From positions 31,263,987 to 31,327,986 of the forward strand of contig CM046299.1 in the NCBI GenBank assembly GCA_025267735.1: a stretch of 64,000 nucleotides of DNA. The letters run 5' to 3'. Of the stretch, positions 13,401 through 22,441 are shown piece after piece. The DNA is from Mactra quadrangularis. Lineage: Eukaryota; Mollusca; Bivalvia; Venerida; Mactridae. The translations under genes and the position numbers were made by a program. The notes below the pieces were generated by a model. That model ran no database searches. It had not been told where the DNA came from and was given only the letters and a program-made list of their open reading frames with translations. How positions within the stretch are numbered: position 1 is the first letter of the stretch; every line of letters begins with the position of its first letter.

Positions 13401-16400
13401 TACATTATTTAACTATTGTTACATGCTCTGTCCTTTAGGACCCAAATAGTGCAGTCGGCTGAGGGGAAGGAACGGAAATGAACATATGAAAAGTTCAAGA
13501 GGTTGCTGGTTCGAAACCTAGCAAATGAATTATTGAAATATAAAATAAATATTTCAAAATGCATTTGTTTTATTCATTTTTTTAAATAGATAATTTATAA
13601 TATTAGTCCAATACCATGACATGTGTGTTTTAGTGTCATCATTACATCAGATGTACTCCAAAACAATCCTTTACCATAATGATTACGCTGTAAGACATTG
13701 TAAATTATAACGTTTCAAACTGACGTCGACGTAAGAAAAAATCAGTAACTTGATTTTCATCTTAAAATTTCGACAATTTGTTCACGATCGACCCCCCGAT
13801 TTTTTACATATACACATTGATACATACATACAAAATATATTTTACAAGTAAAAAATATATGTCACCGGCTTAATTTTTACGATAAGCTAAAAATATGACG
13901 GCGTGTAGACATAAAACGACGTTAAATTTTACGACGATTTTATATTGTTTTCCAAACGTTACGTCGTCGGTAAGTAGCTCTCTAGCAAACCTGATATCAT
14001 TTGTGAGCAAAATTCTCACAACGGGGAGTGAACTCCTATTTTGTACGTAATATTCTCCACATGATCCTTCTTGTAAGTCGGACAATCTTCAAAGTGTTGC
14101 TTTTCTAAAAACTGATCAATTGTCACATTGAAAAATAAATACATTGTATATAATTAGACCTGCTACAGTAATAATTTATAACAGTACAATATTAAACAAT
14201 GTCTTACAGATTTACAGACAGTGTGTGAACAAGGTCATCATAATTGTGATCAAGGACAACATTGTGTTAACTATGCATTAAATCACGCCGATAGTGAAAT
14301 AATATGTCAATGTCCTGTTGGAAATAAAAGAGGGAAAAACTGCAATGATGGTAATTATTCGTAACCTGTGTTATAAGCATATGTATGCATAATGCTTAGA
14401 TAATCAATATATTTAAAGTTGACTATGAAATTCGCCTTAATACCCTTTTGTTATACAGTCGTATGTAATCAGTTTTGATACTGTCGTTGCATCATGGGGC
14501 CGCAATTGAAATCAAGGTTTAGAGTAAATGGCGAACATACTGTTTGTGACAAAACAGCTAGACTCGAAGTTTTATGTTAATGAATTTTTATATCTGGCGT
14601 GTTTTGTAAACATTTCATTAAATTGGTTAAGCATTTATAAATTAAGTTTAAAAGGATTTTTCCAAGAAATTAATTTCTTCTCTTCTAAACTGCGGTTGAA
14701 ACTGAAACATGTACACTCCATCTTCACGGTCTTCGTACACGCTTAAAAGATCACTGACGAAGGCACTGACACTATATAAACATAAAAGTATTATCAGACC
14801 ATCACTGATTATAATCCTATTACATATTGTTGATTTATAAAGTTTTTTTATATTTTAGTAATAATAATTAATTGCTTTAATTAGCGGCTAATAAGCAATA
14901 TTTTTTTAAGAATTTTAATGTCTCATTTAATTCCACGCTTTTCGAGACGGTTAACCAGTTAAGTTTAAAGGGGTTAGTGGGCAAAATTTTGAGTTCCAGT
15001 TTTCCTGGTTCTGCATTATGTTTTTTATAATTGTAATTGAAACGGACAAACTGATATATTACTTGGCAAAATAATTATATGTTTTCTCTTTATATTTGGG
15101 GTGTTTCTTAACTAGACATACGTAGGACAGGTAAGCTAAAAATAGATTAGTGTTATAATATGCATTTACTGATGAGAAGATACTATAGCTTGTTATTGTG
15201 CAACATTAGAATAATTATTTTAAAAAGATATCCTAACCGCCTAAGAATGCTGAAAAGACAAGAAGCTACCAATGAAAATGTTTAATTTCAGCAATTACGA
15301 CATATAACAAAGCCGCTCGGCTAGCTCAGTTGGTAGCACGCGAGTCTACTGATCGAGGGGTCGTGGATTCGATTTCAGGGCGAGGCAAACTTTCGTGGAT
15401 CTTGGTCATGAAGTTATTCCTACGGCCATTCTCCCTCCTACCAATGATTTTTGATTATGTAAGGCAGTTGTAAGTCACTGACGAAAGTGTGCGCTTAGTA
15501 GTTGGTTAACAGCTAAATCCAGAGATTAAGCCTTTCCAGGAACAGTGAGTAAGTTGACTGACCACCTTTATTAGTTCTATACAATGTGTTGCTACGGTGT
15601 TAAACCCAACAAACAAACATATAACAAATCTATAAATAGCTTGGTGATTCCCTCTGTATCCTACTTTTGTTTTCAACAATGTGTATGCCACATGTTTTAA
15701 TTCATTTAGTGGAATGTTATAAGTGACAAAATGTTATTAGTATGTGATTTCTTACGTACTTAATACTGTTTTACAGACTAAACTTAGTTCTATACTTTTG
15801 GCACAGTCGTTTGCCTGTATATCCATTTAACCAAATGGTTCTGATTAAGAGAACACAAGTCTTATAATTTTGTTCTGAGTGACGTGTTATATAGTTTTAA
15901 GTTCCTGGTTCCTGGGATGTTGTATTTATAAACTTGCTTTTTCTAAACTAGAACTTTAATCTAGATTTATATTTTGATATTATTGACCTGACCATAGAAT
16001 CGAAAAAAAGATTCTGAACAAGAGTAGCAGCAAGATATTTGAAGGATTCTTTAGCTTTAATATGTTGACCATTGCAAGTAACATTTAAATTTTGTTGTTT
16101 CTAGAATTCTACAATTCATACTCGTATTTCGTTAAATGTTTATTCCAGTAGTCTGTCCAACTATTACGTTAGGATATTAATTAGCATTTTATAGTTATTA
16201 ATATTTTGGCGTTGAATCAGGCTAGACATACCAAATGACTAAATGCTCAACTCGATCTAAAAATGGTAATTATTTTATTTACTCCAAATTGTCATAAAAA
16301 AGATATTTCTAGAACTGTGGGTTAATTCATTCAAGTGATGATTATATTTGAAAATTTTGCATCTGATAAAATGATATTTCCATGCTGAGTACTTGTAATT

Positions 16401-16559
16401 ATACTTTTCTATGTAATCTATTCTTTTATCATTTCAGAATACGCTATTGATATACCCAATGGCAGGTTTTCTTGCGTTGATACCGGAAGTTATGGTACAA
16501 TTTGTGTTTGTGAAAAATATGGCCACGGAATCAACAAATACGGATTCTGCAAGTTATAG
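1258..16559 (+). CDS. Multi-exon cysteine-rich EGF-like cassette protein gene (3' part, 11 exons)
   Basis: Eleven exons join in one frame: 1258-1404, 1698-1835, 3308-3523, 4000-4119, 4515-4667, 5357-5497, 7861-8046, 8552-8668, 10133-10282, 14210-14350, 16438-16559 (1,631 nt, about 543 aa, ending TAG). Every junction is phase 1 with GT donors and AG acceptors. Exons fall into four types in fixed order, A-B-C-D, A-B-C-D, A-B-C. B and D have six cysteines in EGF-like spacing (C-x4/6-C-x4/5-C-x10+-C-x-C-x8-C), A has six cysteines starting C-x2-C, and C has a four-cysteine half-EGF pattern plus a variable linker. Extracellular, disulfide-rich proteins are built this way, so a secreted or cell-surface role is inferred. 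The 5' end, and any signal peptide, lies outside the window. The specific function is not recognised. Introns are packed with transposons, but no exon is interrupted. Confidence 0.85.
1698..1835 (+). CDS. Cassette exon B1 (EGF-like module B)
   Basis: Phase 1-1 exon with CNKGNHNCQRGEHC, then CLC and GISRGKKC, an EGF-like six-cysteine pattern. B2 and B3 share the H/Y-x-C, CVNYA and RG..C positions. The acceptor is weak in pyrimidines (gttatag) but the frame and homology to B2 and B3 fix it. Confidence 0.85.
2703..2997 (+). mobile_element. tRNA-derived SINE, family 1, full length
   Basis: The head contains Pol III box A (agcgcagttggtagcgcg) and box B (ggttcgaatcc); the body ends with the tail ATTGTGTTGACACGGCGTTAAA. 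It is flanked by an 11-bp target-site duplication GTTAAGCGCAC at 2692-2702 and 2998-3008, showing a clean retroposition into the intron between exons B1 and C1. Confidence 0.9.
3308..3523 (+). CDS. Cassette exon C1 (half-EGF module plus acidic/Ser linker)
   Basis: The acceptor 'acatag' before 3308 keeps the frame open; the AG at 3298-3299 just upstream would give an immediate TAG. The module is ECVNTEDRGPLCLC then LGLCKLG (four cysteines). A 40-odd residue Asn/Asp/Ser-rich tail follows, absent from C3. Donor GTGAGT. Homologous to C2 and C3 by the C-V-(N/D)-T start. Confidence 0.8.
4000..4119 (+). CDS. Cassette exon D1 (EGF-like module D)
   Basis: Phase 1-1, 39 codons. Visible motif PCEQNKCNAGTCIE followed by YICSCPKGKTGELC, a textbook short EGF-like domain. 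It is matched by D2. Acceptor 'ggttacag', donor GTATGT. Confidence 0.9.
4515..4667 (+). CDS. Cassette exon A2 (module A)
   Basis: Phase 1-1, 50 codons. It starts DMHLCELCRKPKVVDC, with a CIC pair and a PQICY end corresponding to PAICY in A1 and A3. It opens the second cassette. Confidence 0.85.
4929..5239 (+). mobile_element. tRNA-derived SINE, family 2
   Basis: Box A-like ctcgctcagttggtagcacg and a degraded box B, the conserved body (gtcactgac, gcgcttagtagttggttaacagc) and tail AATGTG TTGCTACGGCGTTAAACCC followed by a CAAA run. It sits in the intron between A2 and B2. No clear target duplication was found. Confidence 0.85.
5357..5497 (+). CDS. Cassette exon B2 (EGF-like module B)
   Basis: Phase 1-1, 46 codons. 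CERGEYKCSPKQQCVNYA, then CQCPAGGLRGNDC. Acceptor 'ttttgcag', donor GTTATT (weaker than its neighbours). EGF-like spacing as in B1 and B3. Confidence 0.85.
5700..6788 (+). mobile_element. 5'-truncated non-LTR retrotransposon (LINE) insertion
   Basis: Flanked by a 13-bp duplication TACTGCTAATCGT at 5687-5699 and 6789-6801, so both ends of the insertion are known. The first 600 bp encode the C-terminal tail of a LINE polyprotein; the rest is 3' UTR ending in an AATAAA-containing A-rich stretch. It lies in the intron between exons B2 and C2. Confidence 0.9.
5706..6306 (+). pseudogene. LINE reverse transcriptase C-terminal fragment
   Basis: The plus frame has an in-frame TAG near 5871, then is open from 5980 to TAA at 6306. 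The segment includes the CCHC knuckle CNHCKVREDAEHFFFRC (C-x2-C-x7-H-x4-C), typical of the C-terminus of LINE ORF2 proteins. No endonuclease or RT catalytic motifs remain, so it is non-autonomous. Confidence 0.8.
7270..7363. repeat. 31-bp tandem repeat, three copies
   Basis: Three successive copies of a unit starting 'ttaatcatttct' and ending 'actcaaacttc'. It sits in the B2-C2 intron. The remainder of 6802-7860 shows nothing else recognisable. Confidence 0.85.
7861..8046 (+). CDS. Cassette exon C2 (half-EGF module plus basic/Ser linker)
   Basis: Phase 1-1, 61 codons. SCVDTGTETICIC then RFCKPK, followed by a Lys/Ser-rich linker instead of the acidic linker of C1. Acceptor 'atttcag', donor GTGAAA. 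Confidence 0.85.
8552..8668 (+). CDS. Cassette exon D2 (EGF-like module D)
   Basis: Phase 1-1, 38 codons. SCDTDFIQCKTGQCIE then YICSCPFKSSGVLC, matching D1. Acceptor 'cttcttccag', donor GTATTA. It is the last D module; the third cassette lacks one. Confidence 0.9.
9083..10041. mobile_element. hAT-type MITE with about 300-bp inverted ends
   Basis: The ends CACAGG...CCTGTG are the tips of long inverted arms: the left arm runs through 'gcggtcccgaagcaaaaacact' and 'gtcgcaagaac', mirrored on the right. The flanking 8 bp are GTTGTAAA (9075-9082) and GTTGTAAC (10042-10049), a 7/8 duplication as expected for hAT insertion. No coding frame. It lies between D2 and A3. A one-armed relative is at 40177-40455. 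Confidence 0.85.
10133..10282 (+). CDS. Cassette exon A3 (module A)
   Basis: Phase 1-1, 49 codons. MISCRKCVDDAKLDC, GLSNGT, CIC, and PAICYY. Acceptor 'tttttag', donor GTGAGT. It opens the third, D-less cassette. Confidence 0.85.
11473..14019. mobile_element. 2.5-kb element with about 300-bp terminal inverted repeats
   Basis: 11473-11773 and 13720-14019 are inverted copies of each other (shared: gagaattttgct, gatatcaggtttgct, gacgacgtaacgtt, cggtgacatatat, gtcgatcgtgaac, acgtcgacgta). The 1.9-kb core has no convincing ORF; it includes a 30-bp duplication at 12578-12640. No target duplication was resolved. Probably a non-autonomous DNA transposon inside the A3-B3 intron. Confidence 0.75.
13438..13530 (+). 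other. tRNA-like box A/box B stretch
   Basis: A box A-like agtgcagtcggctgagg is followed about 55 bp later by a perfect box B-like ggttcgaaacc. The spacing would suit a tRNA with a long variable arm or an old SINE head, but the acceptor stem does not pair well. It is inside the long inverted-repeat element. Confidence 0.3.
14210..14350 (+). CDS. Cassette exon B3 (EGF-like module B)
   Basis: Phase 1-1, 46 codons. CEQGHHNCDQGQHCVNYA, then CQCPVGNKRGKNC. Acceptor 'gtcttacag', donor GTAATT. It is the best preserved of the three B modules. Confidence 0.9.
15312..15617 (+). mobile_element. tRNA-derived SINE, family 2, full length with target duplication
   Basis: 306 bp. Starts gccgctcggctagctcag and ends with tail ACGGCGTTAAACCC plus a short CAAA run. 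The 11-bp duplication CATATAACAAA is at 15301-15311 and 15618-15628. The surrounding intron sequence has a SINE-free paralogue at 18451-18760, which gives the pre-insertion state. Confidence 0.92.
16438..16559 (+). CDS. Terminal cassette exon C3 with stop codon
   Basis: Acceptor 'atttcag', phase 1 start. The module reads SCVDTGSYGTICVC then GFCKL and TAG at 16557-16559. It corresponds to the half-EGF part of C1 and C2 without their linkers. No perfect AATAAA was found in the next 400 bp, so the transcript end is undefined. Confidence 0.85.
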
Positions 16560-17815
16560 TCATAGTTATTCATGTCTGGCCAAGAATGGAAATTATTTGA
16601 TTATTAACATGAGTGTTGTTGACTTTATAAATCACTATATCTTATGACAATCAAACAATTACATCTTGTTAACATTCTATTTTTATCATAGTGTGTTCTC
16701 TTATTGGTAATGTAAATGATATTTGCATGTATATACATATTTCAGGTTGATAGTATGTATTTACATATAATTTTATCTCTTGTCTTGTATGTCTTTCATA
16801 AATATAATGTTGTTAATATTGTATCTCGAATTTGCATTTAAAAGTTTTTACTTCATGCCAAGATCATGTTATAATAGTCCAAGAGCTCGCAGGGTTTTAA
16901 TTGCGGTCTCGCGCCCAAAAGGTTTGATGAGTGATTCTAATGTGGTTTAGTCTGATAAATTCGAAAATGCATTCTTAAAACTGGCGAGGTAGACGTTTTC
17001 CCACAATCTGAGCTCCAAGATGTACGTTACCAAAAACACCAAAATGCACCATAAACTTCGTGCATACTTTTTTAGAAATTACTTACATCAAATCACATTA
17101 TTGATTAATGATATTTTATTTAGAATGCATTTACAACATATTTGCACAAATCAAATGAAATTTAGTGCTTATACCGATGATATAAGCACTAAATTTCATA
17201 TGATAAAGACTCATTCCCTCTTAAAGTTCACATTTGATGTCTCCAACGTTTATTATGTTTGCAGGAATTTAACTTACACAATTTATGTAAATGAAATGCA
17301 TATTTACAAGTGATAATGCTATAGTAAAAGTATAAACGACATAGTTCGTGAAGAAAACTTCGATTTTTTTTAAAAATTGTCTCATAATTAAGCTAGGGTG
17401 TAGAAAAACCCTATGTCTCCAATGACAAATTCTTACTGTTAACTTCAAATTGTTAAAAATTCAGACAGATTTCAAATGTATCTTTAATGTGTCAATTATT
17501 ACTACATCCTTAAGAAAAACACATATTATAACGTAAATTCAAAAATAATTTTCCACATCTCATGCAACAAACGTTGTCTCCAAACTCCGATAATGTACGG
17601 GACATTTATTTAAAGGCTACATTAATCTCACAGTATTGCACTCTTTACAAACTATTTCTGCGTAAGTTAAGTCTATAAAGTTATATTATAATGATAAGAT
17701 CTTCATTTTAGCTGGCATTTTATTGGTATCGGTAATTCATGAGTTCATTTATAAAAAAATGAATCGTAATTTTTCACTACGTAACGAACGGGACAATTAG
17801 TAAACTCAAATTATC
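16560..17815. other. 3' flank of cassette gene, no gene seen
   Basis: AT-rich sequence with no supported exon. It carries two copies of the GTACGGGACA-type motif (17591 and 17781) that recur beyond the hAT element. Confidence 0.5.
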
Positions 17816-17823
17816 TAACACAC

Positions 17824-20800
17824 AGGCTTCCCGGCGTTCCTAGTTTTTCCTAGGTTTCCTACTTTTTCCTAGTTTTTTAAGTGGGCTCCTACTTTTTCCT
17901 AGTATTTGCCAAAAGGCTCCTAGTATTCCTAGTTTTTTAATATTTTAAGGTATTTTTTTCCAAATACTGATACCTCATTTGTTTTTCTGTAAGATATATT
18001 TGCAGATAATGGCCAAAAGTTGTTGAATTAACATATTCTAATGCTGGTATGGTGTCTGGTGTCAGTGTTGCCTTATCAAGCTGCATGTGCTACCACTTGT
18101 GGAAAATAAGGTAAACAAAAGCTTTAAACTAAAATGAACTTTTAAACAGTATTGATAAGTATTTATTATTGATCAAGAAACAGTGCCATTTGATTATGGT
18201 GTATGTTGATTGTCTTCCTTTACCCCCGATGATGCTTATGCTGAGGGGACTAGGTTGTTACCAAATTTGGTCATGGTCATTAGACATAAATACAACATAT
18301 GTTATTTAAAGGAATGCTACATTTCAACTTACTCGACATTAAAGGGAGATACAGGCAAAATATTTTCACTTACCCATTTCTTGATTTTGCATTATATCAT
18401 TATGATTGTGATTGATACATTGCTTGTCTAAATATTTATATAAGTTCTTTTTATAGTTATGGTGTTTTCTTACTAGACCCACGTGGGTCAGGATAGCTAA
18501 AACTAGATTATATGTTATAATTAGCATTTACTGCTAAGAATTTACTATCACTTTTATTTGAGCAACATTAGTATTTTTATAATTCTATCACACCAAATCG
18601 TCGCAGAATGTTAAAAAAGGGCAAAAAACGATCAACTGAAATGTCTATGTTATAAAAGTACAACAAATAACAGATCTATAAATAGCTTTGTTTATTCCCT
18701 CTGTATCCTACTTAAGTTTTCAAAAAGTGTATGTCATCTGTTTTAATTTATTCAGTTATATGTCACTAATGCTATTTAGAAATGGGTTTTCTTTATTCTG
18801 GAAAAATTAGAATGGATAAAATAAGATTTTAAGACATTGTTATTGTCATTTGCCTGTAATACCTTTAATTGACAGTTATTGTTTATTTTGAGATCTTTGG
18901 TAACAACCATTTTAATGCTTTGCTTTGATCAGTGTCTGGGTGCTAGAAAATGCCATTAACCTGTAGCAGAGCACAAGAATATTGCATCGTAAGATCTATT
19001 TTGTCTGCTGTAACACTTAATCTATGACCTTTTTGAATAACTAGTAAAGTTTTTCAAGCTATGCTACAATGTTATCTTTAAAATAGATCTTAAGTTGCAT
19101 TTTGTGCATGTTGTCTGTAGTTCTAGATGCATGCCAGATCTACCTCTCTTTTCAGATAGTTTTAGCTAGTCTTATATTACTAACATATAACTAACCCTAC
19201 TAACCATGCCTGGTGGAAAGACTAAATTCAACCCTGCTTGGCTTGACAAGTTAGACAACAATGGACATTGTCTATCAGCGTGGTGTAAGCAAGATTCTGG
19301 CAATAGCTTTTCTGCTTATTGTACTGTATGTTGCAAAAGCATATCTTGTTCAAATACTGGATTTGTGCAGCTTGTTGACCATGCTGACAGTAAAAAAACA
19401 CAAAGAAGCAATGAAAATTCGTAACGATAAAGGTCAAACAAAGTTGTTTAAAACTGCAATTCCGACAACAAGCAAGCAAGGAGGTGGTGATTCTGAAAAA
19501 CAGCCTTTCTTAAGCCCATATCTGTACATGACCAAGTTGCAAAAGCAGAGGCTTTATGGGCAATTAAAGTTGCCTCATCTGGCTATTCATACAAATCATG
19601 TAAAGGGATTGGTGAAATTTTTAAGGCCATGTTTCCAGGGACATTTACAGATGCGTTTTCTATGAGTCGATCAAAAGTGTCTTATTTGATATCTGATGGC
19701 CTTGGACCTTATTTTAGGAAAGAGATTGCCAAGAAGATTAGAGAAACACAATGTCCATTTACAGTGGAGTACAAAAAGCAGTGTGATGCCTTAATTCGAT
19801 TTTGGAATGAACAGAGAGGAGAAAATAGTACTGTGTTTCTCAAAAGTCTTATGTTTGGCACTGCAAAGGGGGAAACTGTAAGTGATGCCATACTTTAAAC
19901 ACTCAGTGAGCCACCTTATGAGTTACCATTGGAACAGCTTGTTGCTTTGGGTAGTGATGGCCCTAATGTCAACAAAACAATATGGAGAAATATTAATGAC
20001 CACAAAAAATCACAAGGTTTGGCCGGACTTAGTCCTTTTGTACCATGCACACTACATGTTGTCCACAACTCATTCAGAAAAGGGCTTAATGTATATGGAG
20101 AGGATGCTGAGCAGTTGTCTGTAGACTTGTTTCAATGGTTTAAAACACACATTAGTCAAAGAGAAGACTATTCATTCACATTAGAAGACATAGGACTTGA
20201 TAATGAGCTCTTTGTTAGGCATGTGCAGTGTCGATGGCTAACTTTAGTTCCTGCTCTAGAGAGTTTTGAAGCATTTGGAAGCTGTGAGCCAGTACAGATC
20301 CAGTTTTTGGTGGGTGTTGGTCTATTGTTTGAACCATTTCTGAAAGAGTTCCAGAAACAAGAACCACTTATTCATCTTTTGTTTTCTGAGACATCTGATC
20401 TTTTGAGAAGTATAATGCTGAGGTTCGTCAAGTTTGATACGGTTGATAAGGGGCATAAATTAAGCACACTAGATGTCTATGACAGCAAACCCTGATGGAT
20501 TTGGATAGCATGGAGATAGGAGGAGATACCAAAAAGACTCTGTCAAACTTAGAAAAAACCAAACAGAAGGCTGAAAGGATGGAGATGTTAAAGTTCTATC
20601 AGGGTGTTGCTAGCTACCTTAAAAAAGCTTCCACTCAAAGACCCAGTGGTGAAATCTGTTCAGTGTCTGCATCCTGAGGTAAGAGATCAAGAGAAAGCTC
20701 AAAAGCTGATTGGAGCATTATGCACTGCCCTGCCCACCATCAATGATAGTGAAATTGCAAAGGGGACTGATGAATGGAAGGTGTACAGAGCTGAAACTAT

Positions 20801-22433
20801 TCCAGATGACAAGATCTATGCACCAGATGGAAGTGTTGTTAGAATTGATCATTTTTGGAATTTTGTTCTGAACCTCAAAAATGTGAATGGAGCATTAAAG
20901 TATCCAAACCTGAAGAAAGTTGTTCTTACATCTCTGTGCCTTCCTCATGGAAATGCAGATGTTGAACGCAGCCTCTTAATTAATAAGAAACTTGTCACCG
21001 GAGAAAGATCTCTGCTTTCTGGGGATTCCATTAATGGGTTGAGACTTACTAGAGATGCTGTCTTAATGTACAAGACAGCTGCCGATGTCCCCATTACAAA
21101 GGATTTATTAACTAGTCTTAATCAAGCCCACCAGAAATATAAACTTAGGGTAGAGACAGAAAAGGCAGAAGCATTAGTGGTGCAAAGGAAACGACAAGAA
21201 GATGCTCAACAGAAATAAATTAAAGAGAAAGCAATTGAAGAAAGAAACAAGAAAAGGAAGAACCTTGATGATAAAGAAAAGGATGTGAAGAAGTCTGAAT
21301 TAGAGATGAGATCAGACATGGATAAAGCTAACCAATTATTTGAGCAGGCAAACAAAAGACTTGCTAACGCCATAAAAAAACAAAGACTTTAAAGAAATGA
21401 ACATTGCACAGTCTTCTTGATGTGGCAAAATTTGGATAAAATAACTGTTTTAATGAATAAATGTTCTGCAGAAAAAAAATGAGATAGGAAAGAAGAGAAT
21501 GAGGATGATTGATTCATTTTTGAAAGAGAAGAGTTAGAATAAAGAATACTAAAGATTGTTTCAAGTGGATAGTTGTATCAATTTTGCCCACACTACACTG
21601 GGGTCCAAAAGTTTCTTTGCTTATGTAATGTTTTCATATTTTCTCTGGAAACTTTAACTTTTGTAGAGAATATAATGAGTATGAAATAAAAGATAATTTT
21701 CATTGAAATCACATAGTGACAAATAAGGCAGATACTATGAAAGAAATTTTTTTTGGGTTCATGTCAAAGTGTGTATTAGTTTTGAAACTAACAACAATAT
21801 ATGAAGTATAAAAACATCAAAATATAACTTGTGTGAAGAAACTTTTTGGCCTCAGTGTATGTTTCCTTGTAGCTTTTTGTATGTGTGTGTTTGTATATTG
21901 CTTAATTATCCCTACTCTTATGTACTAATGTATATGCATTTGTGATACTAACAATCATGTAGATAACATGTCCTTCTTTACTTATGTTATTTTATTGATC
22001 AAACATGTATAATGGCACTGTTTTTTGATTACCAACAATTATCAAGCCTTTTATTTACTTAGTGTTTTCTAAGAACTACAACAAGTTCCATGATTGTTTT
22101 TGTAAAATTGTAACAGAATAGTAGTGAACATATAACTAGTATTTGCTATGTATAAAGAACACTGTTTTAGTTTGTTGATGTTTTATTGCTTGTTAATCAA
22201 TAAAAAAATCATTTCAGGTTCTATGACACCATGACGACTATGCCTGAGCAAAGAAAATGTCAACTTCGCAGCTTCTGTGCCTGTCTTCTATGGTAATTAT
22301 ATATAGTTCCAGGTTGAAAAGGTAAACACTTTCCGAAAAGAAGTCCTAGTTTTTTTTTGCATTATCTTCCTAGTTTTCTCCTAGTTTTTTAGTTGGAATT
22401 CCTAGTTTTTTACTTTTCACTGCTGGGAAGCCT
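17824..22433. mobile_element. 4.6-kb hAT-family DNA transposon, decayed
   Basis: Left end AGGCTTCCCGGCG and right end mirrored as AGGCTTCCCAGCAG; the preceding base is C on both ends, giving CAGGCTTCCC. Flanking 8 bp are TAACACAC (17816-17823) and GAACACAC (22434-22441), 7/8 identical. Subterminal regions are full of TTCCTAGTTTTT repeats that run in the same direction at both ends. The interior holds a broken transposase gene and a segment paralogous to the cassette gene's last intron. Confidence 0.85.
19206..21392 (+). pseudogene. hAT transposase pseudogene
   Basis: The frame starts MPGGKTKFNPAWLDKL and includes a BED-like zinc finger (C-x2-C then H-x5-H, about 19315-19405). LGSDGPNVNKTIW (near 19945) looks like the second catalytic Asp region; PHGNADVERSL (near 20950) is the hATC dimerisation region with the expected Glu. 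A Lys/Glu-rich coiled tail reaches TAA at 21390. Breaks: a one-base gain in an A run near 19391, a frame return near 19500-19540, in-frame TAA at 19896, TGA at 20493 with a frame change until about 20620, and TAA at 21216. It cannot make active transposase. Confidence 0.85.
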
Positions 22434-22441
22434 GAACACAC

